Shown piece after piece: positions 20,900-31,869 of a stretch of DNA of 64,000 bases (the first letter of the stretch is position 1; every line of letters starts with the position of its first letter). The notes under the pieces are model-generated. The model was not told the DNA's origin and did not search any database. It saw nothing but the letters and a program-made list of their open reading frames with translations. The stretch is taken from contig BLSF01000035.1 of assembly GCA_012862575.1 (NCBI GenBank), positions 1 to 64,000 on the forward strand, given 5' to 3'. A program made the translations under genes and the position numbers. This DNA comes from Parietichytrium sp. I65-24A (lineage: Eukaryota; Sar; Bigyra; Thraustochytrida; Thraustochytriidae).

Positions 20900-21774
20900 G
20901 TCAGCTGGAAGCTCGGCCATTGACCATACACTCACAGGCCATCAGAACCAAACGAACATGCAAATAAACATATCCAAATACAGACACAATAGATACATAT
21001 ACACAGAAACAACAATCACCAGCTTGAGCTTTTTCAAATTCTGACGATTACAGACTTCGCGCGCAACTAAAAAAGCCTCGAGGAAGCAAGGATTCTCACT
21101 CTTGAAATTTGAACGACAACATCGAGATGACACAACACAACATTAAATTTTTTATTTTAGACAGCGACGAGAAGCCTCCAATACTACTGATTGAGAGATT
21201 GATGGCTTGATTGATTGTCCTTCAGATTACTATTTTCGGCTCTGAGTTTTGAGATTGGCAGTGAAAGAATGAACGAATGAATGAACGAACGAACGAATAA
21301 ACAACAAAGTTACTCCAGCAATCAATCAATACAATCTCAATCAACTTGAACTTGAACACAATCAACGTACCGGTACCAAGTTGAAACTGATTATAACTGA
21401 TTTTGGATCTTTCTAACACTACAGTTTAGATACACATAGAGAGGTTGAAGCTCAAAGTGAGCGTGTGTGCATCGCCACTTTGGGAAGCACAAACGGACGA
21501 CAATTGTGCGTCGCAAAATCGCGCTGTCAGCAGTGTGGGGAGGGCAGGTGTGGGCGTGGCGTATCCCGCACTTGTTGCGATCATCGACTGACCGACTGAG
21601 TGTTGATTGACTCTTTGGCGCGTTGCAGTAGTGTGTCAGTCTTGTGCTGAGAAGGTGCTTTGGGTGAGCGGATGCAAGCTTAGCTTGGGGAGTGGCCAAG
21701 TTGTCGTTGGTTTGTTGACAGTCCAAGCCGTTGAATAAAGCAGGGGCAATTTTGCCGCAAGACAGGCCCGAGGA
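20900..21774. other. Intergenic spacer
   Basis: AT-rich. GAATGAACGAAC repeats lie at about 21264-21300. No gene seen. Confidence 0.55.
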
Positions 21775-24138
21775 ATGTTCAAGCAGGGGCTGGGCTTGGG
21801 CAACAGACGGTTTGAGGAGATAGGGTACGACTGGTATTTGGAATTTGAGGCTGGTGTGGATCCTGACTCGGAAGATAAAACCGGCAAGAACCTCCTTGCT
21901 TCGGACGTTCTGGAAAAGCTCAGGAAAAATGGCCTGGAAACACGCAAAGTTGATGCTGTGTTGGATGGCAGAACTGCCTTTGCGATCAGGGCCACTTTTA
22001 GCACTCTCCTGAAACAAGCCGAGCGGAAAAGGGTTCGCAAGACCTTAAAACAGAACAGGGGCGCCGAAACGGCTGTCTTTTCCATAAGCAAGCTCTCAGA
22101 CTTTGAGGGATTCGAAAGCCAAGCAAACTTTTTCAGCTCTGGAGAAAGGCTGTCACTGCTGGAGGAGCTGGTCACGCAGGACAGCCTTGTCAGGCAGGCC
22201 CTCGGGAAAGAGCACATGAAGACTTCAGATCTGAACAAATTGCAAAGCGAGAGTGAAAAGTCAGAGGAGCCGCAGTCTCCCCGACGCAGGTTGCTCTCAA
22301 TTGGGAAAATGTTTGAGCGCGAGCAGCACCACCCAAAGATTATTCAAACGCTAACACCTCTGCATAGCAGGCCAGAAGTGGATGCCCTCGCGAAAAACTG
22401 GCTCAAGTCTTTCAAGTATCAACCACTGGAGCAGATCAGGGATTATTTTGGGGAGCAACGCGGCTTTTATTTCGCGTTTCTTGGGAGCTACACGTTCTGG
22501 CTGTCCGCGCCGGCGCTATGGGGCGTGAGGTTGTACTTTGTTCAGCGATCCAGCCATCTTGGAATTCGCACACCGGAGACGCTATATTACGCTCTTTTCT
22601 TGGCAATGTGGACTACTCTCTTCATCGAGTACTGGAAGCGGCGGCAAAATACTATTGCCTTCGATTGGGACACGTATGAATTTGAGGGCTCCGAAGAGGA
22701 CGACCGGCCCGAGTTCAAAAAAAAGTCCAAGTTAGTGTACAATCAGAAGGCTGAGGCATACCAATGGGTGTACCCGGGCTATAAAACCATGGCTGCGTAC
22801 ACTGTGTCGTTTGTGGTGTGTATTGGGTTTTGCGCGCTTGCAGGGGCAACGATGTTTTACTTTTTTGACCTGGGGGTGCAGGCCGAAAAGTCCTGGAAGG
22901 GGGACGGGTGGGATGGGGCGTTTGCATATGCAAAGTATGTTCCCCTTGGGCTCTACTTTGGCTCAATGAGCGCGTTTTCTGCGCTGAACGGGATGCTTGC
23001 AAAAGCCCTGACCGATCTGGAAAATCATCGCACAATGTCAGACCACGAAAACTCCCTCGTGGTAAAATTAGTGGTGCTGCAATTTGTCAACTACTTTATA
23101 TCTCTCTTTTACGTTGGGTTCGTAGAGCGAGACTTAGACAAGCTACACGCCAATGTGGCTTCCCTCTTGGGGATGTACCAGGTGCTGAATCAAGCAATCG
23201 AGATTGGCACTCCGGCTTTCCATGCATTTAGGAACGGCTCTCTCTTTTCGGGGAGAAAGCGGGCCGCATCTGATCACAAGGTTCCCCTGGCTACAGACCT
23301 CTCCCGCATTGGACATGCGGACCTCATCCTTGCGGACCAGGATAGCCTCTTTCCAGATTACCTCGAGCTGTGGATTCAGTTTGGTCAGGTGACCCTTTTC
23401 TCTGTCGTTTTCCCGCTTGCCGCGCTATTAGCCCTGGCAAACAATGTCATGGAGATTCGCATGGATGGGATGAAGATGCTGCTGATGCAGAAAAGGGGGG
23501 TTCCGCGAAGAGCGAGTGGCATAGGTTCCTGGTTGGCCATCTTCGAAGCGATGGGGTACATCGCTGTGATGACAAACGTTGCCCTCATCGGCCTGATTTT
23601 TCACGATAGTGAGTTAGCCAAGGAATGGTTCGAGGGCTGGAGTCGTGGCCAAAAGCTGTTGTTGCTAGTTTTCGTGGAGCATGCACTTGTGGCAGTAAAG
23701 TATGCCATCTCGGTGGTTGTCCCAGATGTGTCCAGTGACCTGGAGTTTCTCCTTCGTACTCGGCGAGAGCGAGCTGAAGAGGAATCTAGTGTGGATTATA
23801 AGGTGAAAGCGGAGTGCCACGAACTCCTTAGGCGTGACCGAAAGCAGTTTTCGTTTAGAAATAGTGCAGAGCAAGGAGCCCATCTCGCTCGGGAAGCGAT
23901 CCAAGCAAAGGAAGGGTCAGCAGAAGTACAGGAAAAGCTCTTGCTTCGCTGGATTCTTGATCGCGAAGAGAGGCTACGCAGAGCTGAGAAGCTGGCGCGT
24001 GTCCGGCTTCAAGGTGCTTCGAAATCCAAGGTTGCGTCGGTTCTATGGACCACGGACGTTGTACAGTTTCTGAACATAGTTGCTTTCACCATCTCTTTCG
24101 TGTACTTGGTAACGTCTGACGCTCGTAGAATGAGCTGA
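21775..24138 (+). CDS. Anoctamin/TMEM16 family channel or lipid scramblase
   Basis: An intronless frame of 787 residues. The first 200 residues are a cytosolic N-terminal domain. The family hallmark I-R-D-Y-F-G-E-x-x-x-x-Y-F-A-F-L-G lies at about residues 220-236, directly before helix 1. Eight to ten hydrophobic segments follow, with F-V-E-R-D-L-D-K-L after one and a helix containing N-Q-A-I-E-I where acidic Ca2+ ligands are expected. The C-terminal tail is charged and coiled, and a final hydrophobic segment ends the protein. TMEM16 proteins are Ca2+-activated chloride channels or phospholipid scramblases of the plasma membrane or ER. Protist and fungal members are mostly scramblases or ER-plasma membrane tethers, so that role is more likely, but it is inference. 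Confidence 0.88.
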   Translation: MFKQGLGLGNRRFEEIGYDWYLEFEAGVDPDSEDKTGKNLLASDVLEKLRKNGLETRKVDAVLDGRTAFAIRATFSTLLKQAERKRVRKTLKQNRGAETAVFSISKLSDFEGFESQANFFSSGERLSLLEELVTQDSLVRQALGKEHMKTSDLNKLQSESEKSEEPQSPRRRLLSIGKMFEREQHHPKIIQTLTPLHSRPEVDALAKNWLKSFKYQPLEQIRDYFGEQRGFYFAFLGSYTFWLSAPALWGVRLYFVQRSSHLGIRTPETLYYALFLAMWTTLFIEYWKRRQNTIAFDWDTYEFEGSEEDDRPEFKKKSKLVYNQKAEAYQWVYPGYKTMAAYTVSFVVCIGFCALAGATMFYFFDLGVQAEKSWKGDGWDGAFAYAKYVPLGLYFGSMSAFSALNGMLAKALTDLENHRTMSDHENSLVVKLVVLQFVNYFISLFYVGFVERDLDKLHANVASLLGMYQVLNQAIEIGTPAFHAFRNGSLFSGRKRAASDHKVPLATDLSRIGHADLILADQDSLFPDYLELWIQFGQVTLFSVVFPLAALLALANNVMEIRMDGMKMLLMQKRGVPRRASGIGSWLAIFEAMGYIAVMTNVALIGLIFHDSELAKEWFEGWSRGQKLLLLVFVEHALVAVKYAISVVVPDVSSDLEFLLRTRRERAEEESSVDYKVKAECHELLRRDRKQFSFRNSAEQGAHLAREAIQAKEGSAEVQEKLLLRWILDREERLRRAEKLARVRLQGASKSKVASVLWTTDVVQFLNIVAFTISFVYLVTSDARRMS

Positions 24139-24421
24139 CCGCAGGAAACACACTTGCCTTGCTCTTGCTCTTGCTCCAGATCAGGTGAGGAGGAATCCGC
24201 TCATGTACACAATAGATTCTCTAAGTCGAAAGATTATTTTCATCACAGTCGAGTCAATTAAACGAAACACTCACTGGGTCAGCCCACTGATGAGTGTCTC
24301 TCAAACACATTCTCAACTACATCGCTTTACACTCATCTTTTTTCGCTACGCCACGTCACTTCCGTCTGGCACTTTGTGTGCGAGCGAGGAAGGAAGGCTC
24401 GTGCTCGAAAGAAACAAGAAC
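24139..24421. other. Convergent spacer
   Basis: A CTTGCTCTTGCTCTTGCTCC repeat follows the anoctamin stop. No gene seen. Confidence 0.5.
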
Positions 24422-25030
24422 TCAGCGGATCTTGTTGCGCACCTCCTTGGAATTGATGAGCATGTCAGTGGCCTCGAAGGACTTGCTCATGAGGTGGTCG
24501 ATTCTGTCCGAATTTTTCACATAAACCATCGGGACAGTAAAAGCGAGCACCCATCCAATGAGCAGAAGAATCGGTAGACTGACTACTCTTCCAACCGCGC
24601 TCATGAATAAAAGTACACAGAAGCCCTGGCCAAGTCGCAGATAATCTGATGTGAGCGAGAGCTCTTTAATGGACTCTTCGATGATGCGTAGCACATCTCC
24701 AATAATCTCGATCGCCTTGGAAATGCTAGCCGGATCCGGTGTCAAGACAAGCTTTTCCTGCAAATCGACATCATCAAAGGCCATACCTTTCTCCTGCAAG
24801 AAGGATGAGATGCGGTACACCAACAGCTGCAAGATGGCGACGCTGCCGATAATGGTCATAACGCCAATTTCAAACACGTCCACCATCACGTACATCGCCA
24901 GTCCGGCGCCAAACCAGAGCCCGCTGTTCGCTGCATCCTCCCAAAGAAGAACTTCCGCCAAGCTCTCTCTCACCTCGTGCGTATCAAGCACTTCGTTCAT
25001 CGTCTCTCCCCATGTCATGTCCGCGCTCAT
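24422..25030 (-). CDS. Reticulon-like ER-shaping protein
   Basis: An intronless frame of 202 residues from the ATG at 25030 (M-S-A-D-M-T-W). The reticulon homology domain opens with L-A-E-V-L-L-W-E-D-A-A-N-S-G, matching the family pattern V-x-D-L-L-x-W-R-x-x-x-x-S-G. It has two long hydrophobic hairpins (about residues 38-80 and 130-170) separated by a polar loop of about 50 residues, and a charged C-terminal helix. Reticulons insert hairpins in the cytosolic leaflet to curve ER tubules. There is no N-terminal extension, as in plant and protist reticulons. It is convergent with the anoctamin gene, with a 283-base gap. Confidence 0.82.
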   Translation of the reverse strand: MSADMTWGETMNEVLDTHEVRESLAEVLLWEDAANSGLWFGAGLAMYVMVDVFEIGVMTIIGSVAILQLLVYRISSFLQEKGMAFDDVDLQEKLVLTPDPASISKAIEIIGDVLRIIEESIKELSLTSDYLRLGQGFCVLLFMSAVGRVVSLPILLLIGWVLAFTVPMVYVKNSDRIDHLMSKSFEATDMLINSKEVRNKIR

Positions 25031-25206
25031 CTTGCCCGCCCCACTATCTATATCCCCCAAACTCCACAACTACCCTGCTTCAAATTAGATTTCTCCTTCT
25101 ATATCTTTATACTTTTTTCTCCTCGCGAACAGCAATATGACGCTCACCTTCAGCTCCTCCGGGCCACTTCCAATGCACCAAGTATGCGGACACAGATGTA
25201 CGTATA

Positions 25207-25237
<31 letters not shown>

Positions 25238-26504
25238 ACCAAAGACGGGGACACAGAAGTACGTATATATATGAAGGTATATGTATATATATATATATAC
25301 TCACAATGAACCAAACAGAGCACACGAAAGCACCGAGAAATATGTCCGCGTACCCTCCCCTGGTCCCGTAACTGCGCGTGCCAACTCCACCCGACACAGC
25401 AGCTCTCCTCAAAGTACCCACCTAAATGCAGAAATGGAAGTACAATCTGTGTGCACCTTTTTCCCTCTCCCGTCCACTCGAGGCTCCAGCGGCGCCGATT
25501 AGGATTGGCTTACGCGATGCAGAGCGCGTACACGGTCAGAGTGTACGCGGGGTGTACGCGCGGACAGGGTAGCGTTCTTTAGGAGGTGAATAAGAGTACG
25601 CCTTTCCACTCTTTCCACGTTCTGTTCTGTCTGTGAGTGTGTGAGTGAAACGCGCTCCTCCACTCTCGCTAATGTTTACTGTAGTAGACGTATAGTTCCA
25701 GGTATTATGTTTGGCGGTAATTAGACTGCATAGGCATCCCTTGAGTCTATATTGCCTAAGATAAATTTAAGATTTAATAGCTGAGTATTAGACTTCAAGT
25801 AAGACGAGGTACTAAGGAAAATGGTAGACGAAGGAGAGAGAGTGGGCACGACTCGTACTAATATTTAGTCTAGCAGAGACCTATTAAGTCAAAGAAGTCA
25901 AAGTGTGTGTGCGTGTTGCATTTATAGAAATCAATAAGAGTACCTCTATGAGTGAGTGTGCATTAATAGTGGCATTAAGTAAACCGGTAAGTACACACCA
26001 AGCATAGCATTGTCCCTATACGTCATTAGTTAATTTGATTAACAATTCCAGATGAACATTCATTCGTTCTATCAATCAATGATCCTTGTGATCATCAATT
26101 ACATTTTGTAAACTCTCAAGTCACTATCAATTGAAATCATTTGAAATCAATCAAACAATTTTTTTTTGTGATTTCATTTTTTCATGAACATTGACACTGC
26201 GAGTTTCAAGATTGGCATTTGTTTTGGCAAGTTTTAGCTGGCATACATTCTCCGCAATGCAAGCGCCGTACTCTAATGAATCTTGAGTTGATGTCCAACG
26301 TTCTCTCTGTCTTTTGAGGCTTTTGAGATACGTATGCGCTCTCCGTGCTCTTAAATCAAAAGATGAAAAGATCCCCAAGGCAGAACACAATTGCAAGGTT
26401 TGCTCTTTCTCAGCCACTCAAGAAGTGAGAGGCGACTGCTTCCGGTCAATATGTTTGTGTGTAATTATTTAGTGCAATACTCGGCGTGGTTGCCGCTGTT
26501 AGGT
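25031..26504. other. Intergenic region with TA microsatellites and a short direct repeat
   Basis: TA runs lie at 25203-25231 and 25264-25300. They are part of a two-copy direct repeat: CAATGCACCAA...GGACACAG..GTACGTATATA occurs at about 25171 and again at 25232. The rest is AT-rich with TCAATCAATC repeats; no gene seen. Confidence 0.6.
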
Positions 26505-29500
26505 TCAGAGGCCAACGCGAGAACCGGCCTTATACTCCTTGAGTTTAACCCGCTCATTGAAATTCTTACCCGTGAGGAGGTTGCGGATAAGGAAAGGTTT
26601 GTTAGGAATATCTGCAAAGTCAGCAAAACGATCGCGAGTGATGCGCGAGCAAGAACCAAGAATAGTCCGTGCAAGATTTTGACGTTGAGACCTGAGAGTT
26701 GCTCGGCGCTGCCGCTTGTCTCTCTCCTCAGCCTGCCGCTGGACCTCTGCGATCTCGTTGAAAATCATCCTTTTCAACGACGACTTTTTGAGGACTCCAC
26801 CTCGTGACTGTTTAATGAAACGACGTATCTGCTTAATTCTCCGCGACAGGTCCTCTAGCCCTTGTTTAGCCAAACTGTCTTTTGAAGTGATGTTTGTGAA
26901 GGTACCGCGGCAACTTGGCGCGCCGCAAAGACAAACGAACTCGAGCTCTGACGATTGATCGAAAGAGTAATCAAAACTCAGCTCCTCGCCGGCTTTGATG
27001 TCACGCTTTGCAAAAATCCCGATGCGAGTGACGCCACGGACATTCCACTTGTGAAGCACACAGTTAGGTTCGCAAGAGTGATTGATAAACCTCGCAAGAT
27101 TTCCCTTGTGCCTTGCGTCAATGATCTGATCGTTCCCCAAATCCATCTGAAAGAGATGCCGCTCTTCCCCGGTGACAGACTTTTGCAATCTGCGCCTACT
27201 CTCTTCCGCGGTAATAACTTCCCCGACATACTCGATGACAAAGTCGCCAGCCCTGGCAAGCTCGCAAAGCTCCAAGCCCCATCCCCGTCCGGGAGTTTGT
27301 ATAGGCTTGGTTTTCTTGTATTCCAAATTCTGAAACATCCGGTTTGTGCACTCCTTTGCATCGCAGTTGGCTGCGCCGCCTTTGTCGTCCTTAAAGCACT
27401 CAATGCGCAACAAACGATTCTGGCAATCTTCCCCACAGGTTCGAAAACACTGGCAAGCATTGTCCAGAGTGTCTTTGTTCACAATCGGTTTGCAGCCGGC
27501 GGTGTACGCATTTCTCTTTATGGACGTATACTTGGGCATCTTGGCCTTCTTCTGCGGCTTGGTGCTGTCCGGAGCAGAAGCCTTGGACACCTTCTTGCGC
27601 TTCTCCTCCCCTTCGGCGAGAAAGTCAGCGGGCAGACGGAAGGGCGTAAAATTTTCGTCGCTGAGCTCCAGCGCCTCCTTTTGCAAGAACCTGGCATAGT
27701 CCAGCCGACTCTCCATGTTGTAACGCTGCTTGAACTGGCTGAGAAAACTGGTTTCGGATGAAGAGAGGGGCGGGTCGTACTCGCGCGCGCATCGATGACA
27801 AAACAGGCCCAGATCGTTCCGGAGCGAACCATACGGAATGCAACGCTCATGGAAACTGTTTTGGCAGGCCAGACAACGCTGAAGCTTCCCTGCAAAGGCG
27901 CGCTCCATATCCTCCTTCTCAAAACAAGTCTTGCAGCTGTGGTTTGGGCAGAAGAAAATCAGGCCCATGGATCCATCGCTCTTGCACTCAACAGTGACCC
28001 TCCTAAGAGCTTCCGCTAATTTGCCATCGTCATCTTGGGAGTCTTTATCTTCTGGGTCGTAGAGAATCCGGGATCGCTCTTCACGTTCGCGGATGCACGT
28101 GGGGTGAAAATATCTAGCGCAGCCGCGATAACTGCATTGGACTGACTGCTCGTCGGGCTCCTCTGGGCCATCCGAGTGCGCGATGCATGTGAAGCAAAGG
28201 TGTGAGTTCTCCTCGCAGAATGTGCACACCAGCTTGCCGGATGGAATCTCGTTCAATTCCAAGCACGGTGCGTGGTACACTTTGTTGCAGCCCCCCTCAC
28301 AGATGTACAGCTCGTCCGCCGATTCCAGGTTCCTGCCGAAACTGTGTTCTCCGCACAAAGCACAGACATTGTCGCTGTTTTTGATCAAGTCCTCCTCGCT
28401 CATTTGGCGCTTTGCGTCATCCACCAAATACACCTCACGCGAGCGGCGACTGCGCTTACCATCAAGGATGTTGGAGAGGTCCACTTTAGTGGAATCATAT
28501 TTCCATGACCGACGGTTAACGCTGTTTGCAGCAGACCCGCTATCGTTCGTTTCCGCATCTTCAGACTCTGAGGATTCCTCCTCGTACACGGTCGTGACGG
28601 TCTTGCTCTTCTTTTTTCTCTGCCGTTGCTGCGGAAAGCCTGTGCCATCGGTCTTGACATGTGGCGGAACGATTCGAAGCTGCTCTTCCATGTCCTTCCT
28701 GTTGAGCTGGGAAGGCAAAACGTCGACCCAAATAGCCGTTCGGCTCTTGAACCCGAAAAAGTGCACTTTGAATCGAGCGCTCTTAAAGTGGTCCGGAAGC
28801 CTGGCGCACTTTTTCTTATTCGCTTCGAGCCCGTCAATGCGAGACGCGTACCATGCTTTTGCTTTGGCGTCGTAAAACTCGATCTTCTTCTTTTCAAAAA
28901 AGCCCTCTTCGAAAAAGTTGGCCCATTTGGCGTCAAGATCCTCGGCTGTCGCCGATTCGGCCTGCAGGGCAGCGTCGTCCAATCCGGAGAGCGGTGGCGC
29001 AACCTCGCCCTTTTCCTCTTTCAAAGCCAAAATCTCCTTGTCGATCTTCGTCTCTGGGGTGCTCGATGAAAAGCCGGTCTCCAATTGCTTGCCTACTTTC
29101 ACGCTCACCTTATCCCCTGCCGTCTCCGTTTCCGTTTCCGAAGCCTTCACAACCACATCAGCATCAGCATCAGCAGCGGCTTCTATTAGCGGCTCATCTG
29201 CTCCCTCGGAAGTCGCGGCGGCCTTCTCTACATGATGAGACCACAAATACCGTTTCACCTCTTGCGTCAAGATTGCGTCTAGTTCAAGCCTCTTCGCAGC
29301 GGCCTCTTCCTCCAAATCTTGCTCGCTCCGCTCTACTTCGTCGGTCGATTTGAGGTCATTCTCGACCCGGATCAGATTATTCGCAACGTGTCGCTCGTAT
29401 GCTTTCAATGGAATGTCCGGGTCGCAGTCCTTCTTTGATGGAATTTCGAGGAGCATTTTTTGCTCCTTCTTCGGCACCTCGGCTTCTGCGGAAGGCTGTT

Positions 29501-29858
29501 TGGCTTTCTTCGACTTGCCCGACTCTGATCTAGAGGATGTGGAATTCCTCTTGCGCTTTTTGGTCGAGTCGCTCGAGGAGCTCCTTTTCTCCTTCTTATC
29601 TTTGTCCTTTCGCACCTTTTCCGATTTCTCCTTCTTGACTTTGTCCTTTCGCACCTTCTCCAACTTGTCCTTCTTTTTCTTCTTCAAACTATCTTTCGAG
29701 CTGCTTTCACCCCGCTTCTTCTCTTTGAGGTCTCGCTTCTTCGTTTTCCTCTTCATGGAATCTACGAGCTCCTTAGAGCTCTTCTTGCGCGAAGAGCTCT
29801 TGCTACCTCCGCCATTGCTGCTTGCGCTGCTGCTGCTGCCGCTTTTTCGAGCGGCCAT
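26505..29858 (-). CDS. Chromo-barrel, PHD and SET domain histone-lysine methyltransferase (NSD/ASH1/SETD2 class)
   Basis: An intronless frame of 1117 residues from the ATG at 29858. Residues 1-130 are Lys/Ser-rich (nuclear-localisation-like). A chromo-barrel/Tudor-knot-like domain lies near residues 325-390 (W-Y-A-S-R-I...F-K-V-H-F-F-G-F-K-S-R...W-V-D-V). Two to three PHD-type Cys/His clusters run from about residue 495 to 700 (C-A-L-C-G...C-F-T-C...C-H-R-C). An AWS-type cysteine cluster (C-Q-C-F-R-T-C-G-E-D-C-x-N-R) precedes the SET domain: G-R-G-W-G-L, N-H-S-C-E-P-N-C near residue 923, G-E-E-L-S-F-D-Y. The post-SET C-L-C-G-A-P-S-C-R-G follows. AWS-SET-post-SET marks the SET2/NSD/ASH1 class, typically H3K36 methylation. 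The methyl-lysine-reader front end recalls MRG15/MYST proteins. Confidence 0.9.
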   Translation of the reverse strand: MAARKSGSSSSASSNGGGSKSSSRKKSSKELVDSMKRKTKKRDLKEKKRGESSSKDSLKKKKKDKLEKVRKDKVKKEKSEKVRKDKDKKEKRSSSSDSTKKRKRNSTSSRSESGKSKKAKQPSAEAEVPKKEQKMLLEIPSKKDCDPDIPLKAYERHVANNLIRVENDLKSTDEVERSEQDLEEEAAAKRLELDAILTQEVKRYLWSHHVEKAAATSEGADEPLIEAAADADADVVVKASETETETAGDKVSVKVGKQLETGFSSSTPETKIDKEILALKEEKGEVAPPLSGLDDAALQAESATAEDLDAKWANFFEEGFFEKKKIEFYDAKAKAWYASRIDGLEANKKKCARLPDHFKSARFKVHFFGFKSRTAIWVDVLPSQLNRKDMEEQLRIVPPHVKTDGTGFPQQRQRKKKSKTVTTVYEEESSESEDAETNDSGSAANSVNRRSWKYDSTKVDLSNILDGKRSRRSREVYLVDDAKRQMSEEDLIKNSDNVCALCGEHSFGRNLESADELYICEGGCNKVYHAPCLELNEIPSGKLVCTFCEENSHLCFTCIAHSDGPEEPDEQSVQCSYRGCARYFHPTCIREREERSRILYDPEDKDSQDDDGKLAEALRRVTVECKSDGSMGLIFFCPNHSCKTCFEKEDMERAFAGKLQRCLACQNSFHERCIPYGSLRNDLGLFCHRCAREYDPPLSSSETSFLSQFKQRYNMESRLDYARFLQKEALELSDENFTPFRLPADFLAEGEEKRKKVSKASAPDSTKPQKKAKMPKYTSIKRNAYTAGCKPIVNKDTLDNACQCFRTCGEDCQNRLLRIECFKDDKGGAANCDAKECTNRMFQNLEYKKTKPIQTPGRGWGLELCELARAGDFVIEYVGEVITAEESRRRLQKSVTGEERHLFQMDLGNDQIIDARHKGNLARFINHSCEPNCVLHKWNVRGVTRIGIFAKRDIKAGEELSFDYSFDQSSELEFVCLCGAPSCRGTFTNITSKDSLAKQGLEDLSRRIKQIRRFIKQSRGGVLKKSSLKRMIFNEIAEVQRQAEERDKRQRRATLRSQRQNLARTILGSCSRITRDRFADFADIPNKPFLIRNLLTGKNFNERVKLKEYKAGSRVGL

Positions 29859-30506
29859 CGTTTCGCAGAACAAGTTTGACAAACACCAAATACGCTGTTT
29901 TTTCTTCTCCGAGACAGGGGCGAGCGTGATAAACAAACAGCGTGCTGCGTCTTCACCAGAGCTTCCACCCGCCTCAAACGCCGCTCAATCCGATCAAACC
30001 CACGCCGAGCCGCGGTGGGGTAATATAATAAAAAAATATATGAAAGCTTGAGCCCTAGCCAGCACAGAAAACAACAAGCACCAAGGATTCCAAGGATACA
30101 GGCCCAAATTACCGTTAATCTATCGTGCCGAAGATAGTTATTATATATGTGGTCGAAACCGCAGCCCACAGTCAATCAAACCTTTCCGCGAGACGAAATG
30201 CCCTCCCTTCGAGCGATTCCTCGCCGCCTGCAACAGCAAACAACAAGCACCAAGGATACCAAGGCTACCAAGGATACAGGCCCAAATCACCGTAAATCTA
30301 TCGTGCCGAAAATAGATATTATATATATGTGAAATCGCAGCCCACAGTCAATCAAATCTTTCCGCGAGACGAATAGCCCTCCTTCCTGCAATAGCAAACC
30401 TGTTCCAACTTTCAACTATCCACTCAAAATCAAAACTGCGCTCACAGCAGCGAACACATGTATGATGATGACGATGATAATGATTATGATGATGATGATG
30501 ATACAC

Positions 30507-30539
<33 letters not shown>

Positions 30540-31750
30540 TATGTATCAATCTCTCAATCTCTCTCTCTCTCTGTATATATATATATCTTATACGCCCCTT
30601 GCCCACGATGCCCGGATCCGCCTTCCGCGCGCAACACTAAATTACCAAATAGAAGTCTCTCCCTACTTCCGCGTACGCCGCCCCTCTCGTGCGCCGCCTA
30701 ACACTATTATTCACGATAGATGGACCCTAGTGTCCCCGCGTACCCTTCCGCCTCCTCCCGCCGCGACGAGCTCACTGTCTATCTATGTATCTATGTATCT
30801 ATTATCTATCTCCTTGCGTTGTTGTTGGCTGTTTGAATTTGAGGAACGCGTTCGTTATTCTCCGTCCCCTCGGCGAGCGCTTCGTTGTTCTTTCTTCGTG
30901 TTTGGTCTGGTAGTAGCGATCCGACTACATTGGGTCAATGGTAAGCAATAGGGGTGTTGGTATGGGAGAGCAATTTGACAGAGAGGGAAGGCATTAGCAG
31001 ATATGAATATGTAAGTATAGACCTCTCCCACTTCTTCCACATCTTCCACAACGACTAAATTTTTGGCACACCTTATAGGCGGTAATTATAGGATTGGGTA
31101 AGATGCTTTCCCCTCTGCAATTTCAGACTGTTCATCAGTAAGCTTTTCTACGCAAAAGCGGTAATCGTGAAACATTTTACCACAGCCATCTCTTTCTTCG
31201 GATCCTTAATGTATTCGCTATATACTCCCATTCCATCGCTAAACAAATTCGTTCTCATTCCAATACGTCATGTCTCACCAGATCCAGCACATCACCATAT
31301 AATACAAACTAATCGCATCACACTAAACGTACGTTGTCTTGTATCACCAGGCTTTGGAACTGATGGGTGTCTCACTCATTATCGCTCCCAGAAATCCCTC
31401 CCATCTTTGCCGCGCAGCGAGCAAACATCTCCTCACAAATCCCGCCATCTCCACAATTACAAACACATCCCTCTCACCACTCAACCCACACAGAGACATC
31501 CCTCCGACTTGCGCTGGCCGCCACAAGTCAACCTCCCTTCCCCAACGAGAGAAGCGTACGCGCGCACACCAAACCGCGTACACTTTGACATACTTTCAGC
31601 TACGCAGTGCCACTCTTCCTACACGTGCGCATAGCGGGCACTGGTATCGCGCGCGTGGCTAACGTATACTGTGCTGGACTCGTAGGGCATCGCATTCGGA
31701 GAGGAGATTATTGCGCAGGAGGACGGCAAGAGAGGTGAATATATACACAC

Positions 31751-31782
<32 letters not shown>

Positions 31783-31869
31783 GTATTCATTGGCGGCGCT
31801 TGCGGTGAGAGAAGGTTAAGAAAAGTGGCGCCCACGAACAGCGCGTTGGAGCTGCCTTTGCGGGGAGCT
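29859..31869. other. Intergenic region between divergent genes
   Basis: No convincing gene. Simple repeats: ATG/GAT (30462-30502), GT (30512-30538), CT and TA (30555-30590), TATC (about 30779-30810) and TA (31742-31782, about 90 bases upstream of the SulP start). A two-copy direct repeat is listed separately. Confidence 0.55.
30071..30386 (+). repeat. Two-copy direct repeat of about 140 bases
   Basis: Copy one is about 30071-30210 and copy two about 30240-30386. Both run from ACAACAAGCACCAAGGAT through CAGGCCCAAAT, a TATATATGTG segment and CAGCCCACAGTCAATCAAA to CGCGAGACGAA. Copy two has an extra 9-base unit (AAGGCTACC) and some substitutions. Confidence 0.85.
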
